Positions 35,368 through 47,600 of a stretch of 64,000 nucleotides of DNA are shown piece by piece. The DNA is from Corynebacterium lactis RW2-5 (GTDB lineage Bacteria > Actinomycetota > Actinomycetes > Mycobacteriales > Mycobacteriaceae). How positions within the stretch are numbered: position 1 is the first letter of the stretch; each line of letters begins with the position of its first letter. The translations under genes and the position numbers were made by a program. Under the pieces are notes generated by a model, which saw nothing but the letters and a program-made list of their open reading frames with translations, was not told the DNA's origin and searched no databases. The stretch lies in contig NZ_CP006841.1 in assembly GCF_001274895.1 (NCBI RefSeq), forward strand, positions 372,001-436,000, read 5' to 3'.

Positions 35368-37042
35368 AGAGAAACAGCCGATGCCTACTTCTCCACTGGT
35401 GACTTTGCGCCAACTTCTTGCAAGCAATAAGCGGCTCATCGCAGTGTGCACTGGCCTGTTGAGTATCTATCAGATGGCAGAAGCGCTGATCGCTGTGTTA
35501 CTGGGCTGGTTAGCCCACAACCTCATTGCCAGTGACAGCGTGTGGAATCTACTCGTAGGCATCGTAGCGTTAGGAATAGCGCTAGCCACTGTGTCTTTGA
35601 GCTGGCAAATTGGTTTTCGAACTTTGCAGAGCGCTTCTGCGCGTACTGCCTACGATCTGAGGGAGAAGCTCGTCGCACGTGTTGTCAGTGATAGCGGGCA
35701 CGGTCAGAACAAAGATGAGCTCCCCCGTCAAGAGCTGCCCACAGTGATGGGAGAGGATGTTGTCCAGGCGGTGGATATCATTGAAATCGTTCCAGTGGGA
35801 ATCAGCGCGCTCCTCGGTACGATCTTTTGTACGATTGTTCTAGCGATCATTGACCTTCCGCTTGGGGCGGTAGTTCTGGTTTTGAGTGCCACGGTGTTGA
35901 TGGTGCTGCAGGGGATGTCGCGAGTTATTGAGCGACGAGCTGAGCAGCAGCAAGCACTATTGGCGCGCGTGACTGCGCGCATGACGGACATTCTGCAGGG
36001 GCTACCGGTCATCGCTGGGGTGGCGGGTGCGCACCCTGCCTACAACGGATACACACTGAGATCTGAACGGGCGCATTCAGACGCTCGAAGACTCGCCTGG
36101 ATCAGCGGTGGCTATGAGGCTGTGGCAGTGGGAAGCAATCTGCTTTTGCTCAGCGTGGTCGGTTTATACGCGGGGTATCGGGCCGTGTATGGGGAAGTCA
36201 CAGTAGGGGAATTGGTCACGGTCGTCGCGCTTTCGCAATTTATCGCGGAACCAATGCGGCAATGTAGCCGGATGCCCCGCTACATTGGGCTGGCGCGGGC
36301 TTCGGTGAGGAGGCTGCAACGCGTATCTCCTCCGCCTGAGCTCCGCGAAGGTTATGCAGTTCCCGCGGCACGGGGGCAGGGTGAAGCCATCCGGATTCAT
36401 GGTTCAGGCGAAGTGACGTTCACCGAAGGGCACCTCACAGCGGTTCAGTGCACGGCTCGATGGGCAGACGAGGTTATCGACGCCCTCGTGTCTGGGGAGC
36501 CGACGATGAAAAACCATCAGAACGATACTTCGCCCGCCTCTTCGCCGATGGAGGTGTTTGTTCGGGGGCGGGATGTTAGGGAGCTGTCGGTGAAGAACTT
36601 GCGAGCTAGAATTCTGGCCGAGCCGAGAAATCCTGTGATCTTTGGTTCCACCGTGCGGGATGTTTTGCGGGCAGGCTCGGCGGCAGATGATGCAGGCCGG
36701 GTGGAAGACGATGTTCGCATCCTTCATGTCTTGAGCGAATTGGGGTTGGATGAGTTGTCTCAAGGAGGGGATAGTGTTCTGAATCTCGAGCTCACCGAAG
36801 GTGCGCGTAATTTGTCTGGAGGTCAACGTCAAAGGCTTGGTTTGGCACGATCTTTGCTAGCAAATCCAGAGGTTTTGGTGATGGTCGATCCTCTGTCGTC
36901 TCTGGATTCGGTGACAGCGATGAAGGTGGCGCGTGCGGTGAAAGTGATTCGCAGACATCAGACGACGATTGTCCTTTGTGGGGGTAGGGCATTTCAATCG
37001 GTAGCAGGCAAAGTAGCTCATGTGAAGCCATTAGTAGGGTGA
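35360..37042 (+). CDS. ABC exporter subunit 2 (membrane + ATPase), degenerate Walker A
   Basis: A 560-residue half-transporter with an N-terminal membrane domain (GLLSIYQMAEALIAVLLGWLAHNL and following) and an ATPase domain lacking most catalytic parts: no GxxGxGKS/T loop (about 356-368 reads EGHLTAVQCTARW), Q-loop Gln replaced (LAEPRNP), Walker B with Pro in place of the catalytic Glu (VLVMVDPLSSLD), and no H-loop His (VLCGGRA). The signature LSGGQRQR (485-492) is perfect. ATG 35360 overlaps the first subunit; ATG 35381 is an alternative. It supplies LSGGQ to its partner's ATP site. Confidence 0.85.
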   Translation: MSKEKQPMPTSPLVTLRQLLASNKRLIAVCTGLLSIYQMAEALIAVLLGWLAHNLIASDSVWNLLVGIVALGIALATVSLSWQIGFRTLQSASARTAYDLREKLVARVVSDSGHGQNKDELPRQELPTVMGEDVVQAVDIIEIVPVGISALLGTIFCTIVLAIIDLPLGAVVLVLSATVLMVLQGMSRVIERRAEQQQALLARVTARMTDILQGLPVIAGVAGAHPAYNGYTLRSERAHSDARRLAWISGGYEAVAVGSNLLLLSVVGLYAGYRAVYGEVTVGELVTVVALSQFIAEPMRQCSRMPRYIGLARASVRRLQRVSPPPELREGYAVPAARGQGEAIRIHGSGEVTFTEGHLTAVQCTARWADEVIDALVSGEPTMKNHQNDTSPASSPMEVFVRGRDVRELSVKNLRARILAEPRNPVIFGSTVRDVLRAGSAADDAGRVEDDVRILHVLSELGLDELSQGGDSVLNLELTEGARNLSGGQRQRLGLARSLLANPEVLVMVDPLSSLDSVTAMKVARAVKVIRRHQTTIVLCGGRAFQSVAGKVAHVKPLVG

Positions 37043-37091
37043 ATGCGATGTCGATAAAAGGAGTCACTGAGGGGTTGTTGGACTTTTCCAT

Positions 37092-37110
37092 GTAGGTTAG
37101 CCTTGCCTTA
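37092..37110. promoter_or_regulatory. DtxR-like iron box upstream of the monooxygenase-NRPS operon
   Basis: GTAGGTTAGCCTTGCCTTA, 15 of 19 matches to the DtxR consensus, with an intact left half TAGGTTAGCCT. It lies 51 bases before GTG 37161. Confidence 0.8.
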
Positions 37111-37160
37111 TATGTGCCCGCCTTAGCAAGGTGGTTGGCAGAACTCAGAGAAAGGCCAAC

Positions 37161-38540
37161 GTGACCATCATCACCCGTCAAACGCAGATTAATGCTGAGC
37201 GCGATTTCCAAGGAGATGCTGTACGCGACATCGTGGGGATTGGACTTGGCCCCGGAAATCTAGGGCTCGCAGTGGCCATAGAAGAGCAAGCCCCTGAACT
37301 GGATGTCCTCTTCTTAGAAGCGAACTCAGAGTTCCAATGGCACCCCGGAATGCTCCTCAAAGGCAGCAACATGCAGATTAGCTTTCTCAAGGATCTGGTC
37401 ACCGTACGCAATCCTCAAAGCAGGTTCAGCTTCCTTAACTATCTTCATCACAAGGGTCGGCTGGTTGATTTCATCAACCGACAAACCTTCACTCCAGAGC
37501 GTGTGGAATTTGCCGACTACCTGCGATGGATTGCCGATCGCATCGTCGCGGAAACGCTGTACAGCACCAGCGTGACCTCAATTGACGCTCTTGTCGAGCC
37601 AGATGATGACGGAGCCCGGTTCATCGTCCACGCACAGCAGAAGCTGCAGGATTATGCCGGTGAAAAATGCCAGCGACAAGAAGTGTCAATTCGCTGCAAG
37701 AATGTTGTGGTTGCCCGCGGTCTAGAGAGCAAAATGCCCGCCTGGGCTGAGCATGATGACATTGACACTGAGCGAGTCTTCCACAACATCGATCTGATTC
37801 CCCGAAGCCGTCAACTTCTCAAAAGTGGGTGGGATCTTCGCCGCGTTCTCGTGGTCGGGGGAGGGCAATCCGCAGCAGAAACCATTCGATACTTCCATGA
37901 TTGTCCTCACGTCGGTACGGTGACCGCGAGCTTCAATAGTTACGGATTCATTCCCGCCGATGACAGTCCCTTTGCCAACCGAGTCTTTGATCCGGCTGCC
38001 GTCGATGATTTCTTCGAAGCCCCAGAGGATGTTCGCAGCGATCTGTTGATTCGTCATCGCTATACCAACTATGCGTGCGTTGAATCCGAGCTGCTCGAGG
38101 AATTGCATGAACGTCAGTATCGGGAAAGCGTGACGGGGCGTAAGCGCTTGGACCTACGCCGGGCCACAGAGGTCTTGGGCGCGCGTAGTCGGACCGATGG
38201 CAGCGTTGACGTCGAAATTCGGCACCGAATCACCGGCGAAGTGGTGACGGAAAACTTCGATGTCGTTGTTTGCGCTACTGGCTTTCGCTCGCGAGGTCTT
38301 AACGGCATCCACAGCGGTAGCGATGAATTCAGCGTGACGAGGGACTACGGCGTCACTCGCAATGGACAGCGCGTGCCTGGTTTATTTGTTCAAGGAAATA
38401 CCGAGTCAACCCACGGGCTGGGGTCCACCTTGTTGTCGAATATCGCTACCCGATCGGGAGAGCTCGTAGATGCCCTGACCAAGGAACTACGTGGGGAGAA
38501 CCATCACGTGGATCGGCACCACGATCAAGTTTTTCCATGA
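37161..38540 (+). CDS. cchB: L-ornithine N5-monooxygenase (CchB/PvdA family)
   Basis: A 459-residue flavoprotein that hydroxylates the side-chain amine of ornithine with FAD, NADPH and O2, the first step toward hydroxamates. FAD motif GIGLGPGN (residues 26-33), family stretch FLEANSEFQWHPGMLLKGSNMQISFLKDLVTVRNP (substrate side), NADPH motif VLVVGGGQSAAE (about 230), and the D/ATGFRSR motif (about 372). AGAAAGG five bases before GTG 37161 sets the start; the frame extends to 37131. The DtxR box just upstream implies induction in low iron. Next gene is the NRPS that uses the product. Confidence 0.94.
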   Translation: MTIITRQTQINAERDFQGDAVRDIVGIGLGPGNLGLAVAIEEQAPELDVLFLEANSEFQWHPGMLLKGSNMQISFLKDLVTVRNPQSRFSFLNYLHHKGRLVDFINRQTFTPERVEFADYLRWIADRIVAETLYSTSVTSIDALVEPDDDGARFIVHAQQKLQDYAGEKCQRQEVSIRCKNVVVARGLESKMPAWAEHDDIDTERVFHNIDLIPRSRQLLKSGWDLRRVLVVGGGQSAAETIRYFHDCPHVGTVTASFNSYGFIPADDSPFANRVFDPAAVDDFFEAPEDVRSDLLIRHRYTNYACVESELLEELHERQYRESVTGRKRLDLRRATEVLGARSRTDGSVDVEIRHRITGEVVTENFDVVVCATGFRSRGLNGIHSGSDEFSVTRDYGVTRNGQRVPGLFVQGNTESTHGLGSTLLSNIATRSGELVDALTKELRGENHHVDRHHDQVFP

Positions 38541-38639
38541 CGCCAAAAACACGCCTGGCCGTGAGCAGCCTCTAGTCATCCCTAAACAGGCTCTCCTGCC
38601 GGGCTCGCCGTGCATTTCCCCATCTTCGAAAGGGCCCCC

Positions 38640-41600
38640 GTGACCAAGCCTCTGTCTACGCATGTTCAACTGAGCACGCATGAAAGTGACGTGCTTCGCC
38701 GCTATCTCCAAGAATCGCCGGCTGCCACAAATGACAACCTGGCGCTGGCGCTCGCCCTCGGAATCTTTTATTGGGTGAGTCGCCGAGTGGATCCCGTCGG
38801 CCACGATGGCATTGACGTCGCGTTCATCGACTGCATTGCTCCGAAGCAAGAATCTGTTCAGCATGTACTGCGTGGTGACCAGCGTTTCCTAGAATTGCTC
38901 ACCCTACGTGAGCAGGAAAGTTTCGGTAGCCGGGATCTAGGTCAGCACGGTCAACTATGTGTAGAGGGAGTGGAGGGGAATCGCACTTCAGTGCGCATAC
39001 GAGTTGAAGGAGAGATGTGCGGCTCGCGCAGTTCCCTCGAACCTCAGGACTCGGGTACTCGTGACATCAGCGTGGATATTGAGATCAACCTCCCGAGCCA
39101 TGCGGATGAGTCTTCATTGCGCGCGCTGAACGAATCTGCCGTGAAAAATACTGTGCGTGATGTGCTGGCATTTCCAGATCGCAGTCTCGCTACAGTCGGT
39201 GGCCCCAGCGAGAATGAGCGGATTGAACAGCAGTATCGGTGGAACCAAACGGATCGTGACCGAGACCGCCCTGATCTCATCAGCCTGCTGCTCGATCGCG
39301 CAGAGCGCACCCCAGAGGCGCCCGCGGTGGTGCATGGAGATCTGAAGCTGACCTACTCCGAACTTGTTGCGCACGCGACGTCGGTCGCGAAGGAGCTGCG
39401 CGCCAAAGGCATCGGAGACGGGGAGAGTGTCGGTATTTCGCTCCCGCGTAGTGCAGAGATGATTGTCGGCATTGTTGCCGTTCTTCTCGCTGGTGGAAGC
39501 TTTGTGCCTCTGGACCCCAGTTGGCCAGAATCTCGCAGGGAATCAGTGAGCAGAGATGCCGGGTTGGCATATGTGCTCACAGAGGCGAATTGTGTTGTGG
39601 GAGACTCCTCTGAAGTAGGCGTGGAGTCGGCGAGGAAGCTATTCACTCCGCCTTCTGAGGACGACGTCGCTTATGTCATCTTCACGTCGGGCAGTACCGG
39701 GCGTCCCAAAGGCGCCATGATTCGTCACGGTGCGATCGTGGAGCGTCTGTTGTGGCAGCGAGATCAGATCCTAGTCTTCGGTCAGGACGATGCTTCGCTT
39801 TTCAAGGCCCCACTCGCGTTCGACATTTCTATCAATGAGATCTTCCTGCCTTTGGTCAGCGGTGGGCGAGTAGTCGTCGCTGAGCCTGGAGTGGAACAGG
39901 ATCCCACGCGCCTAGCCCGGCTTATACATAAAGAGCAAGTGACATTTGCTTACCTCGTGTCTAGCGTTCTGGACGTCATGCTCTGGCAATCCGAGCACAC
40001 CAACCTCCTCGAGAGCTTGCGACATCTGTGGTGCGGAGGAGAGATGCTCACTCAAGCGCTGTTTCAGCGTTTTCGTCGGCAGCTGGCGATTCCGCTCTAC
40101 CACGGTTATGGACCGGCCGAAGCGACTATCGGAGTGTCACATGTTATCTATCGCGGTGATGAAGACCGCCTGAACACAAGTATCGGTGTGGCCAATCCGA
40201 ATTGTCGCCTTTATGTACTCGACGAAAACCTGCGAGTGGTTCCACACCAGGAAATTGGCGAGCTCTATGTCGCCGGCTACCTGTTGTCCGAGGGCTATAT
40301 CAATGCTCCGGGTCTGACCGCCAGTCGATTCGTGGCTGATGTGTTTGCGTCGGATGGAAGCCGGATGTACCGGACAGGAGACCTCGTTCGACGACTAGAC
40401 GATGGATCGTTGGAGTTTGTCGGCCGTTCGGATAACCAGGTGAAAATCCGAGGGATGCGCTTGGAATTGGAGGACGTCGAATCAGCTCTCGTCGGTCATC
40501 CCGCAGTGGAGTCCGCAAGTGTTATCGCTCGCGAGGGCCGTTTGCTCGGCTATGTCACGGTGGACAAAGCAAGCACCGATGCCTCAGCACTCGGCACTGA
40601 TGCTGTGCCGATCAGAAACTGGTGTGCTGATTTTCTGCCTGAGTACATGGTGCCGGCGATCGTCACAGTGTTGGACGAACTGCCGCGGACCGTGAACGGA
40701 AAAGTCGATCGCCGTGCACTGCCAGAGCCAACATGGACGTTGACCAATGACAGCCCAGCAGATGCTGAGCGCGATGGGGAGACAGTGGCGCTCATTGCAG
40801 AAGCGATGGCAGAAACCCTGAAAATCCCCTCTTCCGGAGCTCACACTGACTTCTTCGACATCGGTGGGGATAGCCTAAGAGCGATTACGTTGCTCTCAAC
40901 ACTCGGGCGGCGTGGAATTGAGGTGAGCGTAGGGGATATTTTCACTGCCCGTACGCCCCATCAGCTAGCCCGCTTGGCGGAAGACCGCGGCAAACGCGCA
41001 GAAGACCCGGACGATAATCCCGTGGGCGAGGTTGATTCATTGCCAATCCTGAGGTGGTTTGATTCCGTAGCTCAACACTTCGACGGCTTTATCCAGTCTG
41101 TGGAGTTCGCTGTTCCAGATTGCGTGGATGAACAGTTGGCTCGACAGATGATCTCCAAGGTGCTGGATGCCCACCCTGCGCTCACAGCTCGCGTACACCG
41201 GAACCCCTTGCGTCTAGAGTTGCCTGATACAAAGGGCGAAAGCGCAGTCGTCCTAGCGCGGTCTACGGATACCGATGCGTTGGTGTCCCTTCTGGATCCG
41301 GATCATGGCGTGGTGCTCGTCGCGGGGTTGATTCCCGGCAGGCTGCGTCTTGTGGCACATCATCTCGTGGTTGATGGCGTGTCGTGGGACATTATCGGTG
41401 AAGATCTTGCTGCTGCCTACCGGGGCGAGGAGCTGCTCGCGGAGCGCACCTCGTTGCGTCGATGGTCACAACTCCTGCAAAGCGCGGTGGATAGGGGGAG
41501 TTTCGCAGAACAGGCCTCCGCGTCGCTCGCCACACTGCCTGAAGTAGACGAACCTCTACACGAACCCCAGCTTTCATCGCTGACAGACAGCGCTAGCACA

Positions 41601-44600
41601 ACCGCGACCGTTAGGGATGAGCGCAGTGTCGTCCATGAAACTTCCGTGCAGACCACCGAGGAGGTCTTGCAGAAGGTTCCTCAAGCATTTCGCACCGGCG
41701 CTAATGCCGTGCTCTTGACCGCGCTGAGTGTGACATTGGCGCGGTGGCGCCGGAGCAGCCAGACGTGGAGCCTCGTGGAACTCGAGGGACATGGGCGTGA
41801 AACCCGATACGTGCCAGGTCCTCATGGCAGGGAAGCGGACCTTTCACGAACTGTCGGCTGGTTTACCTGCCTCTATCCCGTACTCATCGATCCCACCGAC
41901 GCTGCACTTGACAGTGCTGGCATGAAGGAGCCGCACGATACTTCCGCACCTCCGCTGGCGCTCGCTCTCAACGCAGTAAAAGACCAGCTTAACGCCATTC
42001 CTGGCAATGGCGTTCCCTACCAAGCTCAAACATGGTTGGGCCATGCTGCGGAAACTCATTCTCAGGCACAGGTGCTGTTTAACTATCTGGGACGAGTGTC
42101 CACTGGCGCTGGGGACTTCTTGCCTGCGGAAACTACGGGACAACTTGGAGAACGACGCGATCCCCGGCAACCGCTTGTCCGGGAACTGGAGTTTAATGCG
42201 ATTGCCGAAGAGACCGATGAAGGGTACGTACTGCGCACCACCATCTCGTGGGCTAATGGCAGAATTTCCCAAGACAGAATCGATGAGCTGCTGGAGACTT
42301 GGGATGCGGCACTGCAAGAAGTAGCCGCGCTGTCTGAGGTGCGCATGTTGTCGCAGGGGGATGTGGAACCTGCACCCGTCACGGCTGAGGACCTTGCCCA
42401 CATCACCGCACGGAGTACCAAGCACCTTGTGGACGTGTTGCCTTTGACTGCGCTGCAACACGGCATGTACTTCCAAGCATTGTTTGATGAATCGGCCAGC
42501 TCCTATGTGGAACAACAGGTTCTCCATGTGGAATGCAGGGAAACTTTCGATAGGGAGCGCTTTACTCGCGCAGTTCGCCGACTGGTACAGCGACACCCTT
42601 TGCTGAGCGCTCGTCCATGGGAGACAAGTGCTGGAGATATGGTCGCGGTGATCGACCCAGGTATCGCTGAGAATATGCACGTCGACTATGTGGACGTAGC
42701 CGTTCCGGACACCCTCGGTGAAAATGAGCTCAGTGAGTGGCTCATGCAACGCGCGGAGACCATCGCTGCAGAAGACCTAACGCAGGGCATAGCGTTGCAG
42801 CCAGTTTCGGCGGATGGTCTGCTTGAACCATTGATGAGGTGGACAGTCCTGCTTCCCAGTGGGAATGCTGTCGATCAGGCGATGGTGTCGCCAAAGACCA
42901 CGGGACAGGAATCTGGTGTGCCTCCCATTGCAGTGATTCAAACCGTCCATCACCTCGTCGCCGATGGCTGGTCCGTGCCGATCATGTTGCGAGACATTTT
43001 AGAAATCTACCGCGACGATGATGCTCGAATTCCCCGATACAATCCCCAGGCAGGAATCGCCGGGAGCGTTCGGTGGGTCGCCCGCAGGGATCATGAGGAA
43101 GATCTGGGGATCTGGCGGAGTGAAATGTTCAATGCACGCCCGACAGTGTTGTGCTCTGGTGCGTCACAGTCTTTGGAACGCCGAGAGCTGGACATCAGAG
43201 ACACCCGGGTGGCACAGCTCAGTCAGCGTGCCCGTGAGGCTGGTGTAGGTGTGCCCGATGTGGTGCATGCCGCATGGGGACTGGTCCTTCGCGCTCTCAT
43301 TGGATGCGAACCGGGAGCTGATGTGGTCTTTGCGACGTCAGTATCGGGGCGTGATATCCCCGTGCCCGGAGTGACTGATGCCGTAGGCATGCAGCTCAAC
43401 ACCATTCCGGTCGTCGCGCCGGGTGAGGCTGATCCAACGCTGCCCATCACCAGTCTGCTGCGCGCGATGATGCAGCACAATAATCGGGTACGTGACGTCC
43501 AGCATGTCAGCCTGAGTGATATCGCTCGCGACATGGGTACGAACGCCAGTGAGCTGCTAGACACCCTCATGGTGGTGGAAGTGCCCTTGTCAGCTGAGGA
43601 TCTGGACTGTCCTGGTTCTCCTCTGACTGTGGCCGATGTGCGAAACAATGGTGTGCCACACTTCCCCTTGTCTGTTGTAGTGAATCCTTCTGCCGACAAT
43701 CCTCTAAGGCTGATCTACGATCCGCAGCGGATTTCTGATCTTCGTGTGGAACGGATAGCTCAGATGCTTGCCGAGAGTGTGGATAGTCTCCTATCGAGGG
43801 CCGGGTCGGTGACCACGGTGGGCGAGATTTCCACGATGCTGGGTTCCATTGCTTCTTCTGCGGCCGACTCGTTCACCCTCGATTCCCTGTGGCGACGCAA
43901 CACTGAGCACTTCAATGATCGCATCGCCCTGTCCTGCGTGGATGATAGTGGTGCAGCGCAGCAGTGGACGTATAAACAGCTGGATGACAAAGCGCAGTGT
44001 TTGCTTGCTGAGCTGGAAAGACGCGTTCGGGTGGACAAGCCCCGTGTGGTCCTGCTCTTGGACCGGGATGTCTGGCAGGTGGCAGCCATTGTTGCCACCG
44101 CTCTTTCTGGAGGAACCTTTATCCCCGTGGACTCGCTGTCCCCGCAGGATCGGATCGAGCTCATTGTGGATTCCTGCCAGCCCGACGCCGTCATCGTGAC
44201 TCCCTCTGCACGAGAAACGCTCGACCAAATGGTGGATTGTCCAGTCATAGTCGCTTCTGAGGAGGCGATGCACCAAGAATCCCAGCCACGGGTTCCGTTG
44301 ACTGGCGCGGTGGCGTCGAGAAACACAAAAGAACGTGTGGCCGTAAGAGCCGCTGAAGACGATATTGCCTATGTGATTTACACGTCCGGATCCACTGGAC
44401 GCCCCAAGGGAGTGGCAGTCACTCACGCAAACGTCGTGAGTATGTTGCAGAATGCCCGAAGCCATGTGGAGTTTTCGAAGCAGGACGTGTGGTCGATTAG
44501 CCACAGCTTCGCATTCGATTTTTCTGTGTGGGAGTTGTGGGGCGCGTTTAGCTCTGGTGGGCACGCAGTGGTGATGCCCTACGCTTTAATGCGCTCTCCG

Positions 44601-47600
44601 GAAGATGCGGGCCGTGTATTGCAGGAGCAGGGGGTGACGATACTTAGTCAGACACCGACGAGCTTCTCCTCGCTCGAGCCCTACCTCGGTGCTCAATCCG
44701 CTGTGCGCGTAGTGGTATTCGGTGGTGAATCCTTGGAGGCTAAGACCGCAGCATCTTATTGCGCTGCGCATCCGCGTATTCGCTTTATCAACATGTACGG
44801 CATTACGGAGACTACGGTGCACGTCACGGCACATGAATGTTCCGTGGATACCGGGGAGCCGAAATGTCCCATCGGACATCCAATGGATGGGTTACGAGTC
44901 TATGTCTTGGACAACAACTTGCAGCCGGTGAGAGCAGGCGAGACGGGAATCATTTACGTGTCCGGCTCGCAGGTCACTGCTGGCTATATGGGGTTGCCGG
45001 GGATGACAGCCTCGCGCTTCGTTGCCGATCCTTTCACGGGCGATGGAAGTCGGATGTATTGCAGCAATGATCTGGCGACTGTGTTGAGCAATGGGCATCT
45101 CGATTATGTGGGCCGTGCGGATCGGCAGGTCCAGTTGCGCGGCTACCGGGTAGAGCGGGGAGAGATTGAAGCTGCGTTGGAGGCAGTACCGGGCGTACGT
45201 GAGGCCGCTGTGGTCATCGTTGAGACCCCGGAGGGCCAGGTTGCGGGGGCGCTGTTGATCGTAGATCCTCGGGAGGACGCCAACGCAGTGATCGCTCGAG
45301 CGGCTGCGAAAGCACGAAAGGCGTTACCTGCATACATGGTTCCGCAACGTTTTGCAGTGAGAGCTGAAATGCCGCAAACGATTAATGGAAAGAGAGATGA
45401 CAGAGCTGTTGTTGAGCTCCTCGGAGAGGACGTGGAACAGCCGAAACAGACAGATTCTTCGGACACAGTGGAGATGATTGCGCGCGCAATTGCAGAAGCC
45501 CTTCGGCTCGATCCAGAGCAGGTGGATGCTGACTCAGATTTCTTCCGCTTGGGTGGAGACAGCATCCTTGCGATTCGCGTTACTCATGTGTTGGCGCGGG
45601 CGGAATTAAGCGTGACCCCACGGGACTTCTTTCTCGGGCGTACACCACGGTTGATCGCCGAACGTGTGGAAGCCAAGCTCGGCGAACGGGTGCGTTCGGT
45701 GAATAAGCAGAATCACACGAATACCGACGAGCAAATGAATATTGCCTATCAAAAGAGTACCGACCCGGCAGAGCAAGCTGGTGCATTTCCCGCTTCGGCG
45801 ATGCTGCGCAGGCAATTGGGTTTGGGAATGAGCGATCGTTTTGTTCAGGCTCATCGGCTAGATCTGGGGCCGGTGGGCGTGGAGCAACTCCGGCAGGCTG
45901 TGCAGCTGGTGGCTGAAGCTCACCCCATACTTCGGGCTCAAGTGGAGACGCATCGTGCAGCTGAACAAGCAGAAGCACAGCGTGCGAGCGCCCGCTTTGT
46001 CATTCCAGAACCTGCAGATTCCTCCGTACACAAGCAAGGAGAGGAAGTAGGTCCGCTGGTGCTTCCCACCCTGAGCATCGACACGTTGATTGAGCACATT
46101 GATTTAGAGCGTGGTCGCACTCTCGTTCTGGGATGCGTGGATGGCTATGTGAAGGCTGTTGCACATCATGCTGTCATTGACAGCGCTAGTTGGATCATTG
46201 TGGAAGATGATCTGCGAGATGCGGTAGCTGGGCGGAAAGTTTTGCGTGAGAAGTTCAGCTATAGAGCTCTTACGCAGCGTGAGCTTATCGACGCACACGC
46301 TGTGTCTTCTCCAGATCTCGACCATTGGACCGCGGTGGCGTCCGTCCCACGTCCAGTTGAAGGAGTGAATCAGTGGAGCGCGGATCTCGTTGAGACAACA
46401 ACGGTGACAATTGGAGGTAACACGGCGAGAATCATGCAGGATATTGCGCCTGCTGTCATGGGCGTGGAAGTGCAAGATCTCGTCACTGCTGTCGTCACCG
46501 TTGCCGTCGCACGCATCATGGGTATCAACCTGCCTAGCGATGATGATGTGCCACTGTGGGCCGTTGATGTGGAGGGGCATGGTCGTCCGGAGGATCGGGA
46601 TTGTGCTCGAACCATCGGTTGGTTCACCACGATTTCTCCCGTGACGCTTCCTCTTACCGATGTAGCGCATGCGGCGCGTGTTGCTGCTGAGATGCGAAGG
46701 AACCATGAACAAGGCAAGGCACCGGATCGCCGCACCTATCAAGGGATTCGTTACACCCACCCTCAGGGCGCAGAATTGCACTCGCGAGGAGCACAAATCC
46801 TGGTCAACTACCTTGGGCGTGGAGAGACAGATACGGTCCTCAGCGTTCCTCGGGATCCTGCATGCACATGGACGAACTACCTCGTGGAAACCGACGTGTG
46901 GGCCAGCGACCAGCAGTTGCACATGGACCTAGCGGTGATCGGATCATTGATCTCGGCGGCATGCCTGGAGGCTGCTATCAACGACGTGGCCCAAGAATTG
47001 TGTGAGCTCGTCAGCCACGCGGAGATCACAACGGGGCGAAAGGCTCCACTGAGCGTGTTGCAACGCGGAATATGGTTCCAGTCTTCAGTCTCTTCCCCCG
47101 GTGCCTATGTGGCGCAAACAATGTTGACGTTCAACCGAAAGCTGGACGCGGACGCCGTGGTAGAGGCGTTCCAAGATACAGTCACGGTGCATCCGGCCAT
47201 GGGAGCGTCCTTCCGCACCAATTATTCCGGCCTTCCGGAGCAAACATTGCCGTGGTCCGGGCGCGGAATAAATCTGCCCGTCGAGGTGATTGAGGGCGAT
47301 GTAGAAACCATCATGTACGCAGATCGCCGCGCAGGTGTGGACCTCACCCGTGCGCCTTTGGCGAAAGCGAAGATTATTCCCGCCACCGGCGAGCAACAGG
47401 GCGATACGCTGCTACTTACCTATCACTTGATCCTGGTTGATGGCTGGTCGAGAACAACGATGTTGCGTACCTTCCTGGAAAGGTTGACCGCGCGGTCTGG
47501 GCCGGAAGGAAGCAGAGAAAACAACGAAGTCGTGGCTGCTCAGCCAAACATTGTGGATGTCCTGCAGGACACCGTTGATGAAACCAAGGAGCAGACCGAT

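Noticed and set aside
46104..46922. Long antisense frames inside the NRPS (also 41844-42749)
   Set aside because: They lie opposite clear E and C domains and show no protein family.
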